From contig DLPX01000050.1 of NCBI GenBank assembly GCA_002477475.1, positions 75,011 through 94,495 of the forward strand: a stretch of DNA of 19,485 nucleotides. Reading direction: 5' to 3'. A program made the translations under genes and the position numbers. Positions 12,730 through 19,485 of this stretch are shown in pieces; position 1 is the first letter of the stretch; every line of letters starts with the position of its first letter. Below the pieces are notes generated by a model. It did not search any database. It was not told the origin of the DNA and saw only the letters and a list, made by a program, of their open reading frames with translations. This DNA is from Proteobacteria bacterium UBA7447 (lineage in GTDB: Bacteria > Pseudomonadota > Gammaproteobacteria > Arenicellales > UBA868).

Positions 12730-14877
12730 TCATCGCCGACGCAGCGGTAGCGAAATTATAACGGCCGCGCCGACTGGCTGTGCGTTACTCGCACGAATGG
12801 TGCCGCCGTGTTCTTCAACGATGCGTCGGCAAATGGCGAGCCCCAGTCCCGTCCCTTTTTCTTTTGAACTGACATAGGGTTCGAAAATGCGATCCATCTT
12901 GTCCGAGTCGAAACCGGGCCCGTCGTCCTGTACGGTCAGAGTGATCGTATCGGTTCCGCTGGCGTATTCGGTTCGGATCACCACGGTTCCCGTTTTGCCT
13001 GCCAGCGCATCCTGGGAATTGATGATCAAATTGTTCAGCACCTGCCGAAAACTGTTTGGATCTATCTCGATGGATTCAAGATTCGAATCGGGCTCAACCC
13101 GCAGTGTCACGGCAGTTGTTCCCGAGCGGAAAAGTTCAACCGTGTCAGTGATGAGTTGATTCAGGTCTGTGGTGATTCGCTGCAGGGGAGCAGGGCGGGC
13201 GTATTCCGAGAACGCATTCACCATCGTTTTCATGGCTTCGACCTGCTGTACGATCGTCCGAGTCGAGCGGTCCAGAATCTCGCGCTGCTCGGCATCGAGC
13301 GTAGATAGGTATTTGTTGCGGATTCGTTCAGCGGACAGCTGAATCGGCGTCAGCGGGTTCTTGATTTCATGGGCGAGCCGCCGGGCCACCTCTCCCCAGG
13401 CGGCATCGCGTTGAGCCTTAAGCAGTTCCGTCGCGTCCTCAAAGACCACGACATGTCCCGTGTCGAGTTCATCACTGTCGACCCGGGTGCCGCTGAGGAT
13501 GAGGATTTGTCGGCCTTCATGGCCACTGATACTGACTTCCCTTTGCCACTCGGGGACACGTTTCTCCATGCCCTGCTGAATCGCCTTGAATAAAGCACTT
13601 GCGCTTGGCAGCAGGGCTGCCAGTTTATTGATCGGTTGCCCAATAGATGCCGCGAGATCACTGTCTAGAATCCGGGCCGCAGCAGTATTGCAGGTTCTCA
13701 ACTGCTGAGCACCGTTGAAGGAAAGTACTCCAGCGGAAAGGTGTGTCAGCACGGTATCAAGATAGGCATGCTCTGATTCCGCCCGCCGCTGGCTCTCTAA
13801 TGCGTTTTGCTGGGCCCTGCTGATCTCTTGGGTCATCCGGTTAAAGGAGTCCACCAGCACGCCCAATTCGTCTCCGCTGTCGACCGGCAGTATTTTGTCG
13901 TAGTCCCCCCGGGAAACAGCGCGGGTGCCCTCAGCGAGGTCACGCAGGGGTGCCAGCATTCTTTGCGCCAGATAGATCGAGGCCCACAATGCCATCAGGA
14001 GGGTCATGAGGGTGATAAGCGTCAGACTTAAAACAAAACTCAAGGTAAGCGGTCCGCGTAGATACTTCAGCCTGTCGTATTCCGAGGACGCGGATTCCAC
14101 ACTTTCTCCAAGCCGCGAATACCGCAAGGGCAGTGGGTACAGGATCTGCAGGACCCGAGAAGGAGAACTCACGCTCAATCCTGAGACGGGGACCGCCACA
14201 CGAAGTCTCAGTCCTCCATCATCCGTCGGCTCAAATTCCGCATAAAGGCTGTCTCGCCTGACTTTGCCAAGGACCTGCTCCCCGGGGGCATCCGGTACCA
14301 GCGAGATGGACAAGTTGCTGCTGGAAGCAAGGATGCGGCCCGTGGTCGAGTGCAGGCTCATTTCATCGAATCCACGGGTCTCCCTGATTCTGTCTAGCAG
14401 GCTGTAGAGTTGTACCGAAGAGGTGGTGAGCTCGATCCGGCGACCGGCAATACGCGCCTGGCGAATCACTTCGAGTTTGGTCGCCTCGAGTGTGCTGCGT
14501 CCAAGCAGCAGCGCGTCATCGAGCGCCTTTTCGATCCGCACATCAAACCAGGAATCAATACTCCGACTCAGAAACTGAACTGAAAAGTAGTAGACCATCG
14601 CCAGCGGCACCAGGGTGAGGACGGCGAAGGTCGCAATAAAGCGCAGGGTCAGTCGCGAGCCAAGGGTTCTGGCCCGAAAGGCCCTGAACAGTCTTCGGAA
14701 CTGAATAAAGGTGAGCAGTGCAAGAATCGCGATTCCGACTGCATTCAGGATGATCAGTGCGGTGTAGTAGTCACCGAAAAGGTCTCCATCCCGAGCGCTT
14801 TGACTGAGGAACACTGATGCCCCCAGAAGCAGCGAAGACAAGACCAGGGTGAGGCCAAAACCCCGGGAGGTTTTCAC
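12730..14877 (-). CDS. ntrY: Membrane sensor histidine kinase NtrY
   Basis: NtrY phosphorylates NtrX; in bacteria where it has been studied the pair responds to nitrogen or redox conditions. The signal here is unknown. The 715-aa product has three N-terminal membrane segments (about 7-25, 39-60, 78-100), an extracytoplasmic sensor region to about 276, a fourth membrane segment (277-303), HAMP, a PAS-like domain (about 370-485), HisKA with L-A-H503-E-I-K-N-P-L-T-P-I-Q-L-S, and HATPase_c with N-N-L-I-I-N-S-Q-D-A, D-D-G-P-G-F and G-T-G-L-G-L-A-I. I chose the GTG at 14877, which overlaps the previous stop as GTGA; a TTG at 14922 would add 15 residues inside the upstream gene. Confidence 0.94.
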   Translation of the reverse strand: MKTSRGFGLTLVLSSLLLGASVFLSQSARDGDLFGDYYTALIILNAVGIAILALLTFIQFRRLFRAFRARTLGSRLTLRFIATFAVLTLVPLAMVYYFSVQFLSRSIDSWFDVRIEKALDDALLLGRSTLEATKLEVIRQARIAGRRIELTTSSVQLYSLLDRIRETRGFDEMSLHSTTGRILASSSNLSISLVPDAPGEQVLGKVRRDSLYAEFEPTDDGGLRLRVAVPVSGLSVSSPSRVLQILYPLPLRYSRLGESVESASSEYDRLKYLRGPLTLSFVLSLTLITLMTLLMALWASIYLAQRMLAPLRDLAEGTRAVSRGDYDKILPVDSGDELGVLVDSFNRMTQEISRAQQNALESQRRAESEHAYLDTVLTHLSAGVLSFNGAQQLRTCNTAAARILDSDLAASIGQPINKLAALLPSASALFKAIQQGMEKRVPEWQREVSISGHEGRQILILSGTRVDSDELDTGHVVVFEDATELLKAQRDAAWGEVARRLAHEIKNPLTPIQLSAERIRNKYLSTLDAEQREILDRSTRTIVQQVEAMKTMVNAFSEYARPAPLQRITTDLNQLITDTVELFRSGTTAVTLRVEPDSNLESIEIDPNSFRQVLNNLIINSQDALAGKTGTVVIRTEYASGTDTITLTVQDDGPGFDSDKMDRIFEPYVSSKEKGTGLGLAICRRIVEEHGGTIRASNAQPVGAAVIISLPLRRR

Positions 14878-15461
14878 GGAATGGTGACCTTCCAGCGTTC
14901 CCAGTCGCTGGCGAGCCGCCAATCTTTCACCACCAGCGCCACCAGCTTTAAGGGGCCAGGCAAGTCGCCTCGACTGAGTGAGACCTGCAGGCGCATCTGC
15001 AGCTCGTCGCTCGCACTGACACCGCTTGGAAGCGTGACCGCTTTGGTGTAGCGCTTCAGGAAGTCGAGTGTCTCTGCCAGGGTGGCGAAGTCCTGTGTGA
15101 TGCGGGTGTTCAGGTTGGTGAGCGTATAGCGGTTTGAGAGACTGTGATGCTCGAGCGACAGTCTATCTTCCCACTCGCCGATCTTGAAATACCAAGAGGC
15201 AAGGCTGGCCCGATAGAGATGTGATTTGATGACCAGCGTTAAGCCAATGCCCTTGGACAGGGCGACTTCGGGCTCTCCAGTAATCGCCAGGTTCAGTTTG
15301 GCCGAGGTATTGATGGTGTTGCCGCTCAGCACAGACTTCCCTGTGACTATGGAGAAATCTGCGAGCGCCGGTGTCGCAGGGAGCCACAGCACACCGAAAC
15401 CGAACGCCACGATCAAAACGCGGCGCAACTTAGGCATGAGACTATGTAGAAGATCGTGCAT
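14874..15461 (-). CDS. DUF4390-type exported protein between rsmB and ntrY
   Basis: I recognise this by position and pattern as the small exported protein (DUF4390) found between rsmB and ntrY in many beta- and gammaproteobacteria; its function is not known. An N-terminal signal peptide is clear: M-P-K-L-R-R, a hydrophobic core, then P-A-T-P-A-L-A before D-F-S-I. The mature part is a beta-rich stretch of about 160 residues with no cysteine and ends W-E-R-W-K-V-T-I-P. Three ATG starts compete: 15512 (overlaps the rsmB stop as ATGA, but a GAAGG sits immediately against it), 15461 (used here, 195 aa) and 15437 (best signal peptide, 187 aa). A TATAAT on the minus strand at 15488-15483 lies inside the longest form and favours the shorter ones. 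Confidence 0.8.
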   Translation of the reverse strand: MHDLLHSLMPKLRRVLIVAFGFGVLWLPATPALADFSIVTGKSVLSGNTINTSAKLNLAITGEPEVALSKGIGLTLVIKSHLYRASLASWYFKIGEWEDRLSLEHHSLSNRYTLTNLNTRITQDFATLAETLDFLKRYTKAVTLPSGVSASDELQMRLQVSLSRGDLPGPLKLVALVVKDWRLASDWERWKVTIP

Positions 15462-15508
15462 GAGGCGGAGCCCGGCAGCGAAATTATAGTCTCTTGGGCA
15501 GGGTGGCC

Positions 15509-16798
15509 TCATCCTTCTTTGTGCAGAGACGCGTAATACAACCCATCTTTGTCTCTATCCGGAAGAAATTGAGCCCCACAACGGGTTTGGATTGCGCCAG
15601 GCAGGCTCAGATCGCGCAGTTGAGCATCTGCATGATGCTTGCAAAGGTCCAGAACCACTTCATCATTCTCCTGTCGCAATATGGAGCAGGTTACATAAAC
15701 CAATTCCCCGCCCGGAGCCAGCAAGTCCCACAGTTGGCGCAGCATCTTTTTTTGTCGCTCGGCGTAACGGGCGATGTCACGAGGCTGTCGGTGATGTCTG
15801 ATATCCGGATGACGCCGGATGACGCCGGTACCACTGCAGGGGGCATCCAGCAAAACAAGATCAAAAGGCACCTTATCCCACCAGGCATCGCCATCGAGAA
15901 GATCGGCCGGCATTATTTTTGCGGACAACCCCAGGCGGGTCAGGTTCTGCTCAATTGCCTGGCAGCGCGCGGGCAGGTCCAAGGCGGTGAGCGAGCCGAG
16001 GTCAGGAAACTGTTCCAGAAGATGAGTAGTCTTTCCGCCAGGTGCCGCGCAAGCGTCCAATACACGTGCTCCTGCAACCGGTGCGCAAAGCAGAGGAGTC
16101 ATCTGGGCCGCTGTGTCCTGAACCGACACCATCCCGTTTTCGAATCCAAGGAGATCTTGAACATTGACCGGTGTTTCAAGGGTGACACCCCATGGGCTCC
16201 AGGGACAGGCACGTGCCCTGACGCCATGACTGTTCAAAAGACGTAGATAATCGTCGCGTGAGCATTGCCGGGTGTTGACTCGCAAACTCATCGGCGGTTT
16301 TTGGTTCAAGGCCGACAGTACGGCACGCCAGTCCTCAGGCCAGTCATGCCGAATGAGTTCGGCAAGCCACGATGGGGTGGGGGTGGTCTGATCCGCATCG
16401 TCGGCGCGGTTGCTCGGATCACGCAGGCGAGCCCGCAATACCGCATTGACAAGACCTTTAGCCTTGGGAGCCCCGAGCAGGACTGCGGCGTCTACCGTCC
16501 CGGAAGTGACGGCGTAATCAGGTTCATTCAGATGATCGAGTTGATACAGTCCACAGATCATCAGTGAGCGCAGTATCCGGTCACGCTTACGTAGAGGGCG
16601 GTGAAGTAATTGATTCGACAACAACCTGTCGTAATGAAACCACCATCGAATCGCTCCCCATGCGATCTCACGCGTTTCACTTTTTCGGCGGAGTTCATCG
16701 GGCAGGTGGACTGTGGCCGCTGCTTCGAGTGAACGGCCGTGGTGGGTGACGTCATGAGCGATACGGGCCGCCGCAGCGCAGACCTCAGCGCTCGGCAT
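15509..16798 (-). CDS. rsmB: 16S rRNA (cytosine967-C5)-methyltransferase
   Basis: RsmB (Sun/Fmu) methylates C967 of 16S rRNA. The 429-aa product has an N-terminal NusB-like RNA-binding domain (about 1-130), the SAM loop D-A-C-A-A-P-G-G-K-T-T-H (248-259), motif IV D-A-P-C321-S-G-T-G and motif VI T-C371-S, the two cysteines used for C5 methylation and product release. The start ATG at 16796-16798 has GGGAG seven bases upstream and overlaps the end of fmt by 14 bases; the frame open beyond it lies within fmt. fmt-rsmB adjacency is standard in gammaproteobacteria. Confidence 0.96.
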   Translation of the reverse strand: MPSAEVCAAAARIAHDVTHHGRSLEAAATVHLPDELRRKSETREIAWGAIRWWFHYDRLLSNQLLHRPLRKRDRILRSLMICGLYQLDHLNEPDYAVTSGTVDAAVLLGAPKAKGLVNAVLRARLRDPSNRADDADQTTPTPSWLAELIRHDWPEDWRAVLSALNQKPPMSLRVNTRQCSRDDYLRLLNSHGVRARACPWSPWGVTLETPVNVQDLLGFENGMVSVQDTAAQMTPLLCAPVAGARVLDACAAPGGKTTHLLEQFPDLGSLTALDLPARCQAIEQNLTRLGLSAKIMPADLLDGDAWWDKVPFDLVLLDAPCSGTGVIRRHPDIRHHRQPRDIARYAERQKKMLRQLWDLLAPGGELVYVTCSILRQENDEVVLDLCKHHADAQLRDLSLPGAIQTRCGAQFLPDRDKDGLYYASLHKEG

Positions 16799-17741
16799 GC
16801 CTGTCTCCCGACAAAGTGAACACCGAACCTGAGCGGATGGGGTGGCCGTTGAGAAAGGCACCCGTGTCCAATGCTTTGCCTCCGGGCCGCTGCAGCGTCA
16901 GCACCTCCAGAGTCCCCTCTCCCGTCTGAACTTGAAGAGAGCCCCCGTCACTGATCATGATCGTTCCGGGGGCTGCGGCGGTATTGTCTGGTTGGGATCT
17001 CGCTTGGTGAATTCGATAGTCGATGCCGTCCAGGGTGGTACGGGCCAGCGGCCAGGGATTGAAGGCGCGGATTTGTCGCTCGAGCACCTCGGCGGGGCGT
17101 CGCCAGTCCAGCCAGGCCTCCTCCCGAGTCAGTTGCCGCGCATAGGTCATTCCTGTTTTCGGCTGGGATGTTGTGCGGATTTCTTCGGTGTCGAGATTTT
17201 CAAGAAACTCGAATACCATCTTCCCACCCAAAGCCGAGAGCCGATCATGCAGTGACTGACTGTGCTCGGCATCCTGTATCGGTATCTCCCGAGTTCGGAT
17301 AATGGGGCCAGTGTCAAGACCGGCATCCATCTTCATCAGCGTGATACCGGTTGTCGCATCACCGGCCTCAATGGCACGCTGGATTGGGGCAGCGCCACGC
17401 CAGCGAGGCAGTAAAGAGGCATGGACATTGATGCAGCCGAGTCTTGGTGCCCCCAGCATTCTCTCAGGCAACAGTAAGCCGTAAGCGGCGACGATAGCGA
17501 GGTCAACGTTCATCTCTTCGAAGGTGTCGGCCTCATTTTTGAGATGGGCCGGCTGCCGGATCGGGATGGCATGTTCCATCGCTTTGGTTTTGACGGGACA
17601 GGATCGCAAATTACGTCCGCGCCCGGCAGGGCGGTCGGGCTGGCAGTAGACCGCGATGACCTCGGTCCCTGAATTCAGCAAGGCCTCAAGAGCGGGTACT
17701 GCAAAATCTGGAGTCCCGGCAAAGACTGCGCGCAGGGTCAC
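16785..17741 (-). CDS. fmt: Methionyl-tRNA formyltransferase
   Basis: Fmt formylates initiator Met-tRNA with 10-formyltetrahydrofolate. The 318-aa product has the N-terminal V-F-A-G-T-P-D-F-A-V-P strand, the catalytic triad N105, H107 and D143 within C-I-N-V-H-A-S-L-L-P-R-W-R-G-A-A-P-I-Q and M-D-A-G-L-D-T-G-P, and the C-terminal OB-fold part containing A-F-N-P-W-P and L-Q-R-P-G-G-K-A. Start is a GTG at 17739-17741, five bases after the def stop, with AGGTGA just ahead. The usual def-fmt pair is thus kept and probably translationally coupled. Confidence 0.97.
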   Translation of the reverse strand: MTLRAVFAGTPDFAVPALEALLNSGTEVIAVYCQPDRPAGRGRNLRSCPVKTKAMEHAIPIRQPAHLKNEADTFEEMNVDLAIVAAYGLLLPERMLGAPRLGCINVHASLLPRWRGAAPIQRAIEAGDATTGITLMKMDAGLDTGPIIRTREIPIQDAEHSQSLHDRLSALGGKMVFEFLENLDTEEIRTTSQPKTGMTYARQLTREEAWLDWRRPAEVLERQIRAFNPWPLARTTLDGIDYRIHQARSQPDNTAAAPGTIMISDGGSLQVQTGEGTLEVLTLQRPGGKALDTGAFLNGHPIRSGSVFTLSGDRHAER

Positions 17742-17746
17742 GTCAC

Positions 17747-18289
17747 CTAGCTTGCCGTGACATGCTCTTTACGTTTATCGAAAGACTTGCCTGAACTGTG
17801 CCCGTCGCGCAGTAACTGTTTTCGGACGCGGTCGCGTTTAAGTTGGGAGAGATAATCGACGAACACTTTTCCATCTAGGTGGTCAACTTCGTGCTGAATG
17901 CAGATTGCGAGAAGATCTGATGCGTGCAGTTCAAAGGGGTTACCATTTTTGTCCAAAGCGGAAATGTGCACCTCGGAGTGGCGTTTGACGGGCACGATCA
18001 CACCCGGGACGGATAGGCAGCCTTCCTCTGTTTCAACTAACTTCCCCGTACCGGTCAGCACAGGGTTGATGAATACCTGAAGTCGATCCTGGTGCTCAGA
18101 AGTATCGATCACGACAACTCGTTTCGCGACGTTTACCTGGATAGCGGCAAGACCAATGCCCGGCGCAGCGTACATGGTCTCGGCCATGTCTTCGACAAGC
18201 TTGCCAAGGGTTGCGTCAAAGACCTCAACCGGCAGCGCCTTATTCCAAAGGCGGGGGTCTGGATAGACCAGAATATCAAGCAATGCCAT
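17747..18289 (-). CDS. def: Peptide deformylase
   Basis: Def removes the N-formyl group from nascent proteins, reversing what Fmt adds. The 180-aa product has all three family motifs: G-I-G-L-A-A-I-Q (44-51), E-G-C91-L-S and Q-H133-E134-V-D-H137; the Cys and two His bind the metal and Glu134 is catalytic. The C-terminal tail is basic (K-R-D-R-V-R-K ... D-K-R-K), a little longer than in E. coli. ATG at 18287-18289; no strong Shine-Dalgarno. It is the first gene of the leftward series and is divergent from the secreted-protein gene. I could not settle its promoter in the 94 bases between them. Confidence 0.97.
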   Translation of the reverse strand: MALLDILVYPDPRLWNKALPVEVFDATLGKLVEDMAETMYAAPGIGLAAIQVNVAKRVVVIDTSEHQDRLQVFINPVLTGTGKLVETEEGCLSVPGVIVPVKRHSEVHISALDKNGNPFELHASDLLAICIQHEVDHLDGKVFVDYLSQLKRDRVRKQLLRDGHSSGKSFDKRKEHVTAS

Positions 18290-18326
18290 AGATTTGTGGG
18301 GATTTTGGGTTTGTGACCTGGTTCTC

Positions 18327-18355
18327 TTGGATAAGCCCGTCGTGTTGTCTACACT
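18327..18355 (+). promoter_or_regulatory. Candidate sigma-70 promoter of the secreted-protein gene
   Basis: TTGGAT (18327-18332), exactly 17 bases, TACACT (18350-18355). The predicted start near 18362 leaves a leader of about 22 bases containing GAGAAAG before the ATG at 18384. It also excludes the longer open frame that begins at 18294. Confidence 0.6.
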
Positions 18356-18383
18356 AGAGCCGATTCACTTTGAGAAAGTTTCC

Positions 18384-19478
18384 ATGACACGCAATTTTAT
18401 CCGAATTGCAGTTGAAAAACGTGTGGCCATCCAGGCTAAACTGGCAAGAAGACCGATGAGTACGGTGCCAGGGCCTCTTGGGTCGTTCAGAATTTTTTTG
18501 CTCCGGGTGAGCGCACTATGCCTGACGGTGTTTTTGGGTTTGAGCACGGCTCATGCGCAAGACCTTCGATCGGCGCTCGGCGAACAGTCCCTGCCGGACT
18601 ATCGGGTGCTGCCCGTCAGCGTGCTCAGCCCAAAAATCCGTGAAACCGACCGCGCCGAGCCGACCCCGGTGCTGACCCCTGATGTGCTGACCCCGTTTCT
18701 TGGCAGCCCCCTATTGATGGATGAAGTGAGTGGGACGCTGATGGGACGGGTGATCACCGGTCCTGAGGGCAACGTACTTTTGGGACAGTTCAGCCCGTTT
18801 CTGGCCCAGGATCTGCCGCTGTCGGAAAATGGTCTTTACACTGTGTTTCGAGAAGGAGATACGCTGACACATCCGGTCAGCGGCGAATATCTTGCCACAA
18901 TGGCGCACGTCGTGGGCGTTGCAAAACTGGAGACACCTGGTGCAATTGCAGCGTTGACGATGATCCGGAGTACCGAAGAGGCGGTTCCCGGGGATCACCT
19001 GATAGCGCACAAAGCGCCGGCGCGCAATGCGTACCTCTATCCCGCCGCGGCTGAACTCCCATTCGATGCTTATGTCGTGAGCACATTTGGGATCGCAATT
19101 GGTGCCGGGGGTTATTCTCTGGTGGCGATTTCTGTGGGCAGTCAGGACGGGATACGACCGGGACATCTTCTGTCAACACGATACCCAGAGCAGAACATTC
19201 TTCTGACGTCAAAGGTCGTGTCGCCCGCCCGCTCCGCAGATAACTGCCGGATGACGGACGCAAAAGAAGCGGTCTATGTTCGGATGCTGAGTTGTGATGA
19301 ACGTTTGCCCAGCCAACGTGAGCTCTTGGGAAGATCGGCAGAGTTGTTGCGTTTGCCCGAAGGTCACGCGGGCGAGTTGATGGTGATCCGCGTATTCGAC
19401 CGGGTCAGTTATGCTCTGGTTCAAAGCGCCGAGCGCGCGGTACAGGTCGGTGATCGGGTGGTGAGCCCCGACACCTGA
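18384..19478 (+). CDS. Exported protein, LysM-less relative of the dprA-linked LysM protein
   Basis: A 364-aa secreted protein with a signal peptide ending S-T-A-H-A (58) before Q-D. In many gammaproteobacteria the gene opposite def and before dprA encodes a LysM (peptidoglycan-binding) domain followed by a long uncharacterised part. The C-terminal 300 residues here follow that second part, including V-S-V-L-S-P-K-I-R, L-T-P-F-L, an R-S-T-E-E-A-V-P-G-D segment, S-V-G-S-Q-D-G-I-R-P-G-H-L-L and the ending E-L-M-V-I-R-V-F-D-R-V-S-Y-A-L-V with V-G-D-R-V. The LysM domain itself is absent: only about 20 residues separate the signal peptide from this region. The start at 18384 has GAGAAAG upstream; 18456 is a credible alternative that shortens the n-region. 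Function unknown, probably periplasmic. Confidence 0.75.
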   Translation: MTRNFIRIAVEKRVAIQAKLARRPMSTVPGPLGSFRIFLLRVSALCLTVFLGLSTAHAQDLRSALGEQSLPDYRVLPVSVLSPKIRETDRAEPTPVLTPDVLTPFLGSPLLMDEVSGTLMGRVITGPEGNVLLGQFSPFLAQDLPLSENGLYTVFREGDTLTHPVSGEYLATMAHVVGVAKLETPGAIAALTMIRSTEEAVPGDHLIAHKAPARNAYLYPAAAELPFDAYVVSTFGIAIGAGGYSLVAISVGSQDGIRPGHLLSTRYPEQNILLTSKVVSPARSADNCRMTDAKEAVYVRMLSCDERLPSQRELLGRSAELLRLPEGHAGELMVIRVFDRVSYALVQSAERAVQVGDRVVSPDT

Positions 19479-19485
19479 ATTTACC

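Noticed and set aside
14878..14922. TTG start for ntrY at 14922
   Set aside because: The added 15 residues are out-of-frame DUF4390 coding sequence, whereas the GTG at 14877 forms a GTGA overlap and begins just before the first membrane helix.
15805..15828. Tandem direct repeat of CCGGATGACG in rsmB
   Set aside because: It encodes the in-frame R-R-H-P-D-I-R-H-H segment, part of the conserved region after D-A-P-C-S-G-T-G; a coding coincidence, not a separate element.
18294..18383. A longer N-terminus for the secreted protein, starting at 18294
   Set aside because: This stretch includes the probable promoter (18327-18355) and encodes a segment that does not fit before a signal peptide; the ribosome-binding site belongs to the ATG at 18384.
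1..19485. A defence system, mobile element, CRISPR array, riboswitch or biosynthetic cluster
   Set aside because: Every kilobase is accounted for by recognisable core genes and short spacers; no transposase, integrase, direct-repeat array or atypical coding block was found on either strand.

Overview
The window reads as core chromosome of a gammaproteobacterium. The evidence is the presence of lipid A and LPS-core type genes, an RpoH with a Q-R-K-L-F-F-N-L-R box, the order rsmD/ftsY/rpoH, the coaD-ferredoxin pair and the def-fmt-rsmB-ntrYX-trkAH block. I cannot name the genus; the missing ftsEX genes and the HD-domain gene hint at a less-studied, possibly marine lineage, but that is inference. 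No insertion sequence, prophage, tRNA, rRNA, CRISPR array or frameshifted gene was seen. Genes are tightly packed; three convergent pairs are separated by 0, 10 and 6 bases with no visible terminator.

Region 1 (1-1987): a 2[4Fe-4S] ferredoxin (cut by the window start) and coaD read leftward as a pair. Opposite them lies a 196-aa HD-domain protein resembling the PhnZ-type diiron oxygenases. It converges on rsmD, a 16S rRNA methyltransferase with a TTG start.

Region 2 (2093-4063): ftsY (SRP receptor GTPase, short form) and rpoH (sigma-32) read rightward. The ftsE and ftsX genes that usually lie between them are absent. In their place is an A+T-rich promoter region carrying a perfect CIRCE operator (TTAGCACTC-N9-GAGTGCTAA), so the heat-shock sigma factor itself appears to be under the HrcA repressor. 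This is the most interesting signal in the window.

Region 3 (4074-8437): argF (leftward) and argG (rightward) are divergent and encode consecutive steps of arginine synthesis. The 188 bases between them hold an extended -10 promoter for argG, two overlapping inverted repeats in the argG leader, and a terminator-like hairpin with a T-run reading toward argF. An LpxL-type lipid A acyltransferase and a family 9 (heptosyltransferase-like) glycosyltransferase follow argG and both serve LPS assembly.

Region 4 (8444-18289): eight leftward genes form one probable operon, in transcription order def, fmt, rsmB, a DUF4390-type exported protein, ntrY, ntrX, trkA, trkH. Junctions are 5 nt, a 14-nt overlap, a possible ATGA overlap, a GTGA overlap, 28, 28 and 15 nt. 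It joins N-formyl processing of proteins and rRNA methylation to a two-component system and K+ uptake.

Region 5 (18384-19478): a secreted protein transcribed away from def. It corresponds to the C-terminal part of the LysM protein that normally sits at this locus before dprA, but it has no LysM domain.
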